Source of the DNA: Aradus depressus
Taxonomy: Eukaryota > Arthropoda > Insecta > Hemiptera > Aradidae
Direction of reading: 5' to 3'
DNA: 64,000 bases
Assembly: GCA_963662175.1 (NCBI GenBank)
Contig: OY759214.1
Coordinates: forward strand, 77,202,037-77,266,036
Part shown: positions 21,263 to 29,950 of the stretch, piece by piece
Numbering within the stretch: the stretch's first letter is position 1
Layout: every line of letters begins with the position of its first letter
The notes under the pieces: model-generated
Told to the model about the DNA's origin: nothing
What the model saw: only the letters and a program-made list of their open reading frames with translations
Databases searched by the model: none
Program-made: the position numbers and the translations under genes

Positions 21263-22042
21263 ACTCCCATATTATATATTATTTGTGAAATAGACAATAT
21301 TTTTTAAAAACATACGTTTTCTTTATAAACGAATACAAAAAAATTTAACATTACGAACTTACATAAACTTTGAGAACTTAATGTACATTGTACATATCAT
21401 TGTTTGAAAAAATCAGTTATTTGTTTCTGTTTTTAACCTTTCGAAAATTGTTTGAAAGCGAAGTCTCTCACATCACACGTTTCCGTTTTCCTAACTCACA
21501 TTTTTATTTAACATATCATAACAACGGGCAAAGGCAACAACAAAACTGAAAGTAAAAGGTAACTTTCTCCCTCTCCCTTTCCTAATTCTCAAGAAATTTG
21601 CATCCACGAAATTCGGAGAAAGGCTCGAAAAAGCAACAGGCGAAGTAAAAAGAAACACAGGAGTCCGCTATGTTAATTGATACATAGAAAAATAGACTCG
21701 GAAGCAAGAAGGGAAACAAACTGGAACTTCCTCCAGCCCGCTCCCCCGTTCTGCCCGCCACAACACAAACACGTCGCGACACGGCGTTTCATTTTTCATT
21801 TCCAGGAACTTTTCAGGAAAGGCACGTCAAACAATCAATGTTTGAGTCACTTGGCAGCTATTATACGCTGAATGAAAGAAAAAATCTGTTCCATGGGATA
21901 GGCCGGTTAATCCGAGGCCGGTTAAGAGGGGTTCTACTGTACCCAGGAATGCCAGTATGAAATGAATTTGAGAGGGGAGAGAGAGAGAGGGAGAGATCTG
22001 TAAAAGCGTGGTTGGTATAATGAAGTCCAGTCATGGCCACCT

Positions 22043-22380
22043 CATTTGTATAATGTTTTAAATTATCATAATACATTATATGTAATGTAACGAGTGTTTT
22101 GAATAAACATCTTAAGATCATTAAAATTAAACAAATATTAGAATAAATAGAAAATCAAAGTCAACAATTGTGACTAATCAGGAAAATGGAGGAATATTGT
22201 AGTTGATCTGTGTATTTAATTAAGTCAATATTGACATTAATAAATCTAATAATGGAATAATGGAATTCCTATCAGGATAATGAGTAATATCACTATCATT
22301 GGTTTTATCGATGTGGACAATTAAGTTAATGAAATGAAGGAATGTCGTCAGATGAGTTCCAACTAAGGAATGCTATCAAG
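22043..22380. other. unassigned AT-rich stretch
   Basis: Nothing recognised. Confidence 0.35.
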
Positions 22381-22576
22381 TGAAAAAGTGGTCCCAATCA
22401 GACTAAAAAATGTACAGCGATCAGCGATCCCACCAGGAGCCGACATGAAAGAACATTTCGGGTTGTTTTTTCTCTTAATGAAAAAGTGGTCCCAATCAGA
22501 CTAAAAAATATACAGCGATCAGCGATCCCGCCAGGAGCCGACATGAATGAACATTTCTGGTTGTTCTTTCTCTCAA
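22381..22576 (+). repeat. two-copy tandem duplication, 98-bp period
   Basis: TGAAAAAGTGGTCCCAATCA starts copies at 22381 and 22479. There are a few substitutions, and a third start follows at 22577. Confidence 0.85.
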
Positions 22577-22664
22577 TGAAAAAGTTAAAATTTAAAATTT
22601 TCGTGACTTGATAATATCCTGGACAAACTAATTTTAATTAAATGAATTGAAAAATGTATCGACG

Positions 22665-22695
<31 letters not shown>

Positions 22696-22937
22696 GTATT
22701 TCCCTTATATTTTCAAGTATTTATTTATTCGTTCCATTTTATTTTCAGTATTGTTAACTGTATTGTTAACTCTAACTGTATTGTTAACTCTAACTGTATT
22801 GTTAACTCTCTACTCTGTGTGTCTGACTCTAAGGGTTAATATCTGTTTAATTAACTAAATTATAAGCTATCTTAATGTAAATATTCTTATGACGTATTCT
22901 ACTATGTTATGGATTAACGGAAATAAATATTATTATT
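22577..22937. other. T-run and 18-bp tandem repeats
   Basis: A long T run lies at about 22668-22695. TATTGTTAACTCTAACTG is repeated about three times at 22750-22812. No gene. Confidence 0.6.
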
Positions 22938-22948
22938 AGTATTCACCT

Positions 22949-25378
22949 TATTCCTTCGGCTACCTCCAAGCAACTCCTATCTCAATAGCTCTGTTTCCTT
23001 TTCCTCTCATCATATCAGCAGTGTACTGTCCTCCTCAAAATGCAATGTCTCTTGACCAGTTTCAGGCATTTTTCCGAACCCTGGGTCCACGATTCCTATC
23101 TGGTGGTGACTACAATGCGAAACATCCTCAGTGGGGCAGTAGAGTGGCTAATTCGAGAGGCCGAGTCCTCAACCGAGTCCTGTCCTCCAGTAATTATGAT
23201 AACTTCTCTCCTGATTCCCCAACTTACTGGCCAACTGATCCTAACAAACTTCCAGACCTGTTGGATTTCTTCGTCTCCTGCGGCCTGGGAGCGCTCCACA
23301 CGAATATTTCCCGCCTTGATGACCTTTCCTCTGACCACAGCCCTGTCCTCCTAGTATTAGACCTGCATCCTATCCCAAAATCTTCTCCCCCTTCCCTAAC
23401 ACGAGGTCCTGTTGATTGGAAACTTTTCCAAAGCTCTTTGGAAAATTCCATCAACCTCAATATATCTCTTAAAACCCCAGAAGAACTTGACGAAGCAGTA
23501 TCCCTATTCACAACCCTTATCCAGGAGAGTGCTTGGAAGTCTTCCTTTCCAGCACTTCATCCCACACGCTCCCAGAACCACCTCCCTCAATATCTCCTAG
23601 ACCTCATCTCCTCAAAACGTCGGGCTCGAGCCACTTGGCAGAGAACACGTTACCCCACAGACCGCCAAACCTATAACCAACTTTCCCGACTTCTCAAACA
23701 GCAACTCTCATCCTACCGATCCCAACAATACAACTCCTATCTGTCTTCCTTATCCACTCAGGATAAATCCTTATGGTCGGTCACAAGGAAAATCCTACAG
23801 TACCACACCACTTCCCCTCCTATTCGACGTGTGGATGGCTCGTGGGCCGCATCAGACATTGAGAAATCCAACTTGTTTGCTTCCCACCTCCGCCAAACAT
23901 TCACCCCACACCCCGATCCTCTTTCCCAAAATTACAAAGTCGAGAAGTTCCTCGACTCTCCCCTCCAACTTTCTTTGCCTCCTAAACCTGTCCATCCTTC
24001 CGAGGTCATACACTTCATCCAGTCCTTACCTACAAGAAAATCCCCAGGGTATGACCTCATCACTTGTAAAATAATTAGAAATCTTCCCCGCAAAGCCATC
24101 ATTTTCCTCACATATATTTTTAATTGTGTCTTTCGAACAGCGTATTTCCCTGCCCTTTTGAAATTTTCCACTATAATCCTTGTCCCTAAACCTGGAAAGC
24201 CCCCCAACATTCCAAGCTCCTATCGCCCTATAAGCCTGCTACCCATCCTTTCAAAAATTCTAGAAAAAATCATCCTCAAAAGAATTTTTCCTATCCTAAA
24301 TTCCAAACATGTTATCCCCAACCATCAATTCGGCTTCCGAACCCATCACTCTACTGTACAGCAGGGCCTTCGCATTGTAGACCACATTTCCTCTTCCCTG
24401 GAGTGTAAGAGCTATTGTTCGGGTGCCTTTCTGGACGTGGCTCAGGCTTTCGACCGGGTTTGGCACCCTGGACTGCTCTTCAAGCTAAAGAGACTCCTTC
24501 CCCACACTTACTACCTCATCCTCAAGTCCTACCTTTCCAACCGCTTCTTCAAGGTTCGTCAGGGTAATGAGTACTCTGACTATGAGCCTGTTGAAGCGGG
24601 AGTCCCCCAAGAAAGTGTCCTCGGTCCCATCCTCTATACAGTTTACACTGCTGATATTCCTTCCAATCCTAACACTCTCCTGGCGACATTTGCCGACGAT
24701 ACAGCTATCCTTGCTTCCAACCAAGATCCTACCATAGCCTCCCAAAATCTCCAACAGCACCTTCTCCACATAGAGGATTGGTGTCGGCAGTGGCGAGTGA
24801 GAATCAACGAAGAGAAGTGTAGCCATGTTACCTTCACTCTGAGACGCCAATCCTGTCCTCCGATTTCCTTCAATAATATTCCAATCCCTGCCTCCAATCA
24901 AGTTCGCTACCTTGGGTTCTATCTAGACCGACGACTGACATGGAACCCCCATACACGACTAAAAAGACAGGAGCTGAACAGACGGTTTGGTCTGCTATAC
25001 CGGCTGCTCAACAGACAATCCAAACTATCCACTGAAAACAAACTGACCATTTACAAGACAATAATAAAACCTATATGGATCTACGGACTTGAATTATGGG
25101 GTTGTGCTAAGCCATCTAACATCAAGCGTATCCAGTCCTTCCAATCCAAAGTCCTAAGAACAATTGTCGATGCACCCTTCTATGTGTCCAACCTTACCCT
25201 CCATAATGACCTTAAAGTTCCCTATGTTATTGACCTCATCAAGTCCCGCTTCTCCAAATTCCACTCTAACCTTTCTTCCCATGTAAATCCAGCTGCTCGA
25301 CTCTTGTCATCCCATTCCCATCCAGATAATCCCCCCCGAAGACTGAGGCGGCGCTGGCCGAGAGACCTGCTACTGTAG
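22949..25378 (+). CDS. LINE ORF2: endonuclease C-terminal part and reverse transcriptase
   Basis: An open frame of 810 codons without a true start, because the element is truncated at its 5' end. The first residues (GYLQATPISIA, then AVYCPP) and GGDYNAKHPQWGS are apurinic-endonuclease motifs; SDHSPVLL supplies the conserved Asp-His pair. The reverse transcriptase follows: SYRPISLLPILSKILEK, GFRTHHST, FLDVAQAFDRVWH (motif A Asp) and LATFADDTAIL (motif C, FADD). The C-terminal block has RYLGFYLDRRLTW, YGLELWG, SNIKRIQSFQSK and PPRRLRRRW. The order and motifs fit the Jockey clade. The conserved VPQGS motif reads VPQES, which should impair the polymerase. There is no frameshift, so the insertion is fairly young. 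ORF1 is absent. Confidence 0.93.
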   Translation, partial: YSFGYLQATPISIALFPFPLIISAVYCPPQNAMSLDQFQAFFRTLGPRFLSGGDYNAKHPQWGSRVANSRGRVLNRVLSSSNYDNFSPDSPTYWPTDPNKLPDLLDFFVSCGLGALHTNISRLDDLSSDHSPVLLVLDLHPIPKSSPPSLTRGPVDWKLFQSSLENSINLNISLKTPEELDEAVSLFTTLIQESAWKSSFPALHPTRSQNHLPQYLLDLISSKRRARATWQRTRYPTDRQTYNQLSRLLKQQLSSYRSQQYNSYLSSLSTQDKSLWSVTRKILQYHTTSPPIRRVDGSWAASDIEKSNLFASHLRQTFTPHPDPLSQNYKVEKFLDSPLQLSLPPKPVHPSEVIHFIQSLPTRKSPGYDLITCKIIRNLPRKAIIFLTYIFNCVFRTAYFPALLKFSTIILVPKPGKPPNIPSSYRPISLLPILSKILEKIILKRIFPILNSKHVIPNHQFGFRTHHSTVQQGLRIVDHISSSLECKSYCSGAFLDVAQAFDRVWHPGLLFKLKRLLPHTYYLILKSYLSNRFFKVRQGNEYSDYEPVEAGVPQESVLGPILYTVYTADIPSNPNTLLATFADDTAILASNQDPTIASQNLQQHLLHIEDWCRQWRVRINEEKCSHVTFTLRRQSCPPISFNNIPIPASNQVRYLGFYLDRRLTWNPHTRLKRQELNRRFGLLYRLLNRQSKLSTENKLTIYKTIIKPIWIYGLELWGCAKPSNIKRIQSFQSKVLRTIVDAPFYVSNLTLHNDLKVPYVIDLIKSRFSKFHSNLSSHVNPAARLLSSHSHPDNPPRRLRRRWPRDLLL

Positions 25379-25912
25379 CAAAAATATTTAGGGAGTGCCG
25401 GTGATGACCAGCTTCTCCCCTCATGTAATCCTCTTACCTTCAACTCTCCTCCTTCTTGGCCTGCCTCCACTGCTGGACAGTGATTGTAGGGGCGAGAAGG
25501 CAGGGGGGATCACTCGTGCCCCCGTGGCCTCCCCTCCCCCCATTAAGTTGGAGGGATGGGGATGGCAGAGGGGGTGCTTCGAGGGGTTTCGAGTTGAAGG
25601 GTTTTCATGTTCATTTTATTATATCAATATTATTATTTTATTCTTATGTTTATGTTTATTATTATTTAAATTTAATATTTTCTCTTTGTTTTGTACATAT
25701 TATATTATTTGCAGAGTTCTTATTATTATTATTATTTATTTATTTTTTTTTTCTCTATTATTATTTTGTACACAATCATATTCTTTCGATGTATATATTT
25801 TTTTTTTTTCTTTTATTTTTTTTCTCTCTCTTTCTTTAATGTTTTGTCTTTCATCAAATTTACTCATGGTGTATACCGATTGTAAATATTCAAAATAAAG
25901 AATTAAAAATTA
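25379..25912 (+). other. 3' UTR of LINE J1
   Basis: A GC-rich segment with GGAGTGCCGGTGATGACCAG is followed by about 300 bp of T/A-rich DNA. Open frames in this stretch are incidental to its T-rich composition. Its pattern recurs at 56628-57240. Confidence 0.8.
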
Positions 25913-25929
25913 AGTATTCACCTAGACTA

Positions 25930-26035
25930 GTGGTGTTTAAAGAGTACCTGAGATAGCACAGGTTTAGCGTCCCTTCCGAAGGATGGCGTACTCAAGATTT
26001 TTTCACCTCTCAGATAAAAAACTTAAGTGTCTCGG
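25930..26035 (-). mobile_element. SINE fragment, minus orientation
   Basis: The reverse complement contains TATCTGAGAGGTGAAAAAAT, GAGTACGCCATCCTTCGGA and AGGTACTCTTTAAACACC. It lies next to the right target duplication of LINE J1. Confidence 0.6.
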
Positions 26036-26039
26036 CCGG

Positions 26040-26480
26040 TCAAAAATAAATATACAAAGTTGTATTTCTTTCTAACTGAAGGGGGATGAGTTAGAGATTT
26101 GTGATGACTTTTGGGTACGGGGCACTAGGCCGATCCCAGGGGGTGAAGTTTATGAGAGTGAAACGTACAAAAACAGGGCAACTCTACAACCAATCAGCTA
26201 ATTGCCAACCATCGACCACATACCATACCCCCAACCTACCCTTATTGTAATTTAATACCCTCCCTTCTCCAAATCCACAAACTGAATAATTAAATTTTCT
26301 TCTAAATACAATTTTCAGTTTTGGGCGGGATTAATGGAGTCATTATTTCCCGGAAATTAGCATTCAATAAACCCGAATTGTAAACCAATAGCAATCCGTC
26401 GGATTTGAAGGAATTATTATTTATTATATAGCTGGTGGGAAAATTAAAACTAGTTATTTCAGAAATCCTTAGAGGACATG
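26040..26480. other. unassigned stretch
   Basis: No gene or repeat recognised. Confidence 0.35.
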
Positions 26481-26705
26481 AGTCTACTAACTAGTCTGGG
26501 CTTAAACCTCGAGGTTATATCGCCTAATAAGCGCTCTGGTGGACATGGGCCCGACTCTAGTATAGGAGTCTTTAACGAATAGCTGACATCGGAACCATTG
26601 CTTAACGTCCCAACCGAAGGACGGCGTGCTCAAGGTTTTTTCATCCCCTTTCGCGATCTTTAGCTCAGAAGGCTAGTATGCTACCTTAGAGCTACCAGCA
26701 CCCTT
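26480..26705 (-). mobile_element. SINE, nearly full length, minus orientation
   Basis: On the minus strand it starts with a tRNA-like head (GTGCTGGTAGCTCTAAGGTA, an A-box-like run). The B-box is degraded (GATCGCGAAAGGGG). It continues into GAGCACGCCGTCCTTCGG, AGAGTCGGGCCCATGTCCAC and CCAGAGCGC. Confidence 0.7.
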
Positions 26706-26748
26706 ATTCCCGAATTCCTTTAAATAAGTAAATAAATATATATTTAGT

Positions 26749-27003
26749 TTTTTTCTCTTTTATTTGGTATATTTACAATCAGTTAAAATGGAACCATAAG
26801 TAAATGTGATGACAGTGAGTATGAAAAAAAAATATACAAAATAATAATTAAATAATAAATGTGAAAAAAGTAAAATAGGTACATAAAGAAATCATAAAAC
26901 AAAATAAAGAAAAGTATGTACAAAATATAAGATAAATCATAAGAAAAACAACTCTTCAGCTCAGAGACCCCCCGCTTGGTACTCCCCTCATTCATACAAC
27001 TAA
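26749..27003 (-). mobile_element. LINE J1, short 3'-end copy, minus orientation
   Basis: The reverse complement ends TCATCACATTTACTTATGG, GATTGTAAATATACC, as in the J1 3' end at 25855-25900. A duplication ATATATTTAGT flanks it (26738-26748, 27004-27014). Confidence 0.75.
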
Positions 27004-27077
27004 ATATATTTAGTAAAAATAAATTGTGAAAAAATATAAATCAGATATAATTTATATTTGAACCGAACAGGTACAAC

Positions 27078-27220
27078 ATAAAGTCATGAGACAATTAAGG
27101 TACAGCTGGAGAAGTAAAAATATAAAGATGGCAGGATGAAGAGGCTGAATATAAAACTAACTTACACAGATATGAACATATTTCTTGGATTTATGTCTAT
27201 CAAAATGTATATATTCTTTA
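27078..27220 (+). repeat. flanking repeat F, copy 1
   Basis: Closely similar to 40424-40570, including GCAGGATGAAGAGGCTGAAT and ATCAAAATGTATATATTC. Element E1 begins right at its end. Confidence 0.75.
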
Positions 27221-27364
27221 CTAGCAGTAATACCCGGCGTTGCCCGGGGAACTTTGACTTTTCTCTCAATATCTCCTATAAGTCTATTCAATTTTTCGAC
27301 AGTACATTCGTGATGTTATAATTTTCAATTATTCATACGGAATAAGGCTTATAGTCCTTCAGCT

Positions 27365-28550
27365 ATAGTAACGCTAGTAAGTTTTTAGGACCCCTGGTAA
27401 CTACAGCTAGTATGCGCCTTTCAACGGCGGAAACCACAGCTAGTGAATACTTAGCATCGCTGGACGTCCTAGCCAGTGCGTACTTAAGAACGTTTGTGAC
27501 CACAGCTTGTATGTCCCTTGCAACGCTGGGCACCACAGGTAGTATATGCCTTGCAACGGCGGACCCCACACCCAGTACGTAGTTGGGAATGCCGGGCATC
27601 ACAGCTAGTGTGTGCCTTGCGACGGCGGACCCCACAGCTAGTACGTAGTTAGGAACGCTGGTCACCACAGCTAGTACGTAGTTAGGAATGCTAAGCATCA
27701 CAGCTAGTATGTGCCTTGCGACGGCGGACCCCACAGCTAGTACGTAGTTAGGAACGCTGGGCATCACATCTAGTAAGTTCTTTGTAACGGCGGACCCAAC
27801 AGCTAGTACGAAGTTAGGAACGCTGGGCAATACAGGTATTAGGTGCCTTGCAATAGCGGACACAACAGCTAGTACGTAGTTAGGAAAGCTGGGCATCACA
27901 GCTAGTAAGTGCCTTGCAACTGCGGACCCCACAAATAGTACGTACCTAGTTAGGAACTTTGGGCACCACATCTAGTATGTGCCTTGCAACAGCGGACCCC
28001 ACAGCTAGTACGAAGTTAGGAACGCTGGGCACTACATGTAATGAGAGCCTTGCAACAGCGGACACCACAGCTAGTACGTAGTTAGGAACACTGGGCATCA
28101 CAGCTAGTACGTGCCTTGCAACAGCGGACACCACAGCTAGTACGTAGTTAGGAACACTGGGCATCACAGCTAGTACGTGCCCTTCAACTGCGGACCCCAC
28201 AGGTAGTACGTAGTTAGGAACCCTGGGCACCACTTCTAGTATGTGCCTTGCGATAGCGGACTCCACAGCTAGTACGAAGTTAGGATCGCTGGGCACCACA
28301 GCTAGTAAGTGCCCTTCAACTGCGGACCCCACAGCTAGTACGAAGGTAGGAACGCCGGGCTTCACAGCTAGTGAGTGTCCTTCAACTGCGGACCCCACAG
28401 GTAGTACGTAGTTAGAAACCCTGGGCACCACTTCTAGTATGTGCCTTGCAACAGCGAACCCCACAGATAGCACGTAGTTAGGAACGCTGGGCATCACAGC
28501 TAGTAAGTGCCTTGCAACAGCGGACCCCACAGCGAATTCATAGTTGCTAC
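27365..28550. repeat. 66-bp tandem array (about 18 units)
   Basis: The unit contains GCTAGTACGTAGTTAGGAAC, GCTGGGCATCACAGCTAGTA and GTGCCTTGCAACAGCGGACC. Because 66 is 22 codons, the minus strand stays open for two ~200-codon frames with a 22-residue period; I treat these as a by-product of the repeat. Confidence 0.85.
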
Positions 28551-28675
28551 TACTACATGTGAAATTCATGACAATCCGATTACCCTTTAATCATTCATTA
28601 TATTTATGCTTAGCCCCCCCCCCCCCCAAATTTTTAAGATGTCACATAGTGTATTTTTCAATTTGGCCATCAAGA

Positions 28676-29715
28676 ATACTACATGAGAAATTCCATGACA
28701 ATCCTATCATCCGTTAATGATCTATCACTATCTTCCAATTTAGGTCTACCCCCATAACCCCCCTCCCGTTCACAATTTTTTGACACACCCTATTCTTCTA
28801 TTTGGCTTTTAAGAATACTACATGTGAAATTCCATGACAATACAACCAACCTTTAATGAGCTAGCACTATATTTATACTTAGGCCCCCCTCACAACCCCC
28901 CCTCCCGTACAAAATTTTGAGCCGTCACACCGCCTATTTTTCTATTTGGCCTTCAGGAATACTACATGTGAAATTTCGTGACAATACGATCAACCGTTAA
29001 TGAGCTAACTCTATATTTATACTTAGGCCCCCCCACAACCCCCCCTCCCGTTCAAATTTTTGGGACGCCACACTCCTTTTTTTCTATTTGGCCTCCAGGA
29101 ATACTACATGTGAAATTTCGTGACAATACGACCAACCGTTAATGAGCTAGCTCTATATTTATACTTAGGCCCCCCCCAACCCCCCCTCTCGTTCAAAACT
29201 TTGGAACGCCAAACACCTTATATTTCTAATTGGCTTATAAAAATACTACATGTGAAATTTCGTGACAATCCGACCAACCGTTAAAGAGCTAACTCTATAT
29301 TTATACTTAGGCCCCCCACAACCCCCCCTCCCGTTCAAAACTTTGGGACGCCACACACCTTTTTTTCCTATTTGGCTTTTAAAAATACTACATGTGAAAT
29401 TTCGTGACAATACGACCAACCGTTAAAGAGTTAGCTCTATATGTATACTTAGCCCCACCCCCACAACCCCCCCTCCCGTTCAAAGTTTTGGGACGCCACA
29501 CACCTCATATTTCTATTTGGTCTTTAAGAATACTACCTGTGAAATTTCGTGACAATCCGACCAACCGTAATGAGGTAGGACTATTTATATACTTAGGCCC
29601 CCCTTACAACCCTCCCTACCGTTCAAAATTCTGGGACGCCACATAGCCTATTATTCAATCGGGCTCAACAGAATGCTACATGTGAAGTTTCATGAAGATC
29701 CGTCCAGCCGTTTGG
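28676..29715. repeat. 143-bp degenerate tandem array
   Basis: About seven to eight units, each with AATACTACATGTGAAATTTC, ACCAACCGTTAATGAGCTAG, a C-rich run, CCCTCCCGTTCAAAA and GGGACGCCACACACC. The first unit follows a 14-C run at 28614-28627. Confidence 0.8.
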
Positions 29716-29950
29716 GCGTGATGCTGGAACAAACATACAAACAAACACACACACAAACCCCGTTTCAGCTTTATTTATATAGATTATATCACAATGTACA
29801 CAAGTTTTAATTTGTGTTCATATCTATACATACATCTTTTTTTTTTGGGCATTTTTCTTCCATAGTGGATCGGTGTCACCATATTTAAAGTCAGTCTGAA
29901 CGTTGTGCTGACGTTGGCATAATCCGAAACCAGCACACTCTATGGCTCTG

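Larger units (their letters stand above)
20723..21324. mobile_element. 602-bp palindromic element with hammerhead-like cores
   Basis: Arms 20765-21034 and 21055-21324 are about 270 bp each, nearly identical inverted copies with a 20-bp centre. A 12-bp duplication ATAAACGAATAC flanks the insertion (20711-20722, 21325-21336). Each arm contains CTGAAGA-T-hairpin-GAAAG. No ORF. I infer a Penelope-like terminal repeat pair without coding sequence, because the arms, duplication length and core resemble the GIY-YIG-bearing element at 16937. Confidence 0.65.
20528..21939. mobile_element. pogo/Tigger-like element, internally invaded
   Basis: Left end CAGTAAACCCGTCGAGACC and right end (reverse complement) CAGTAGAACCCCTCTTAACC, with GGCCGGTTAATCCGAGG present near both ends in inverted orientation. 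TA flanks both sides (20526-20527, 21940-21941). CAGT ends plus TA duplication fit pogo/Tigger. No transposase frame is left. The 602-bp palindrome at 20723-21324 is inserted in it. Confidence 0.7.
20365..22042. mobile_element. TIR element T1 (MITE) split by a pogo-like element
   Basis: Left end ATGTGGCCATAATAGGACTT and right end (reverse complement) GAGGTGGCCATGACTGGACT, each followed by TTCTTATAC.AACC or its inverse. The uninterrupted relative is at 51046-51327, and comparing the two shows the target of the pogo-like insertion. Confidence 0.65.
22938..25923 (+). mobile_element. Jockey-type LINE (family J1), 5'-truncated, with target-site duplication
   Basis: The 11-bp duplication AGTATTCACCT lies at 22938-22948 and 25913-25923, so the insertion is 22949-25912. 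It begins inside the endonuclease domain, runs through a full reverse transcriptase, and has a 534-bp 3' UTR with a GC-rich first part and a T/A-rich second part, ending in an A-rich tail (CAAAATAAAGAATTAAAAAT). Other copies of the same family lie at 26749-27003 and 56628-57392. Confidence 0.95.
27221..29786 (+). mobile_element. element E, copy 1
   Basis: Starts CTAGCAGTAATACCCGGCGT then TGCCCGGGGAACTTTGA. It contains a 66-bp tandem array and a 143-bp tandem array, and ends ATCCGTCCAGCCGTTTGGGC, GGAACAAACATACAAACAAA and TTTATTTATATAGATT. Such ends resemble non-autonomous repeats related to arthropod LINEs, but I cannot fix the class. E2 (38217-40403) has the same architecture. Confidence 0.6.

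Noticed and set aside
25395..25898. 167-codon membrane-protein-like frame
   Set aside because: It lies in the LINE J1 3' UTR; hydrophobic residues come from T-rich DNA and the same pattern recurs in the UTR at 56628.
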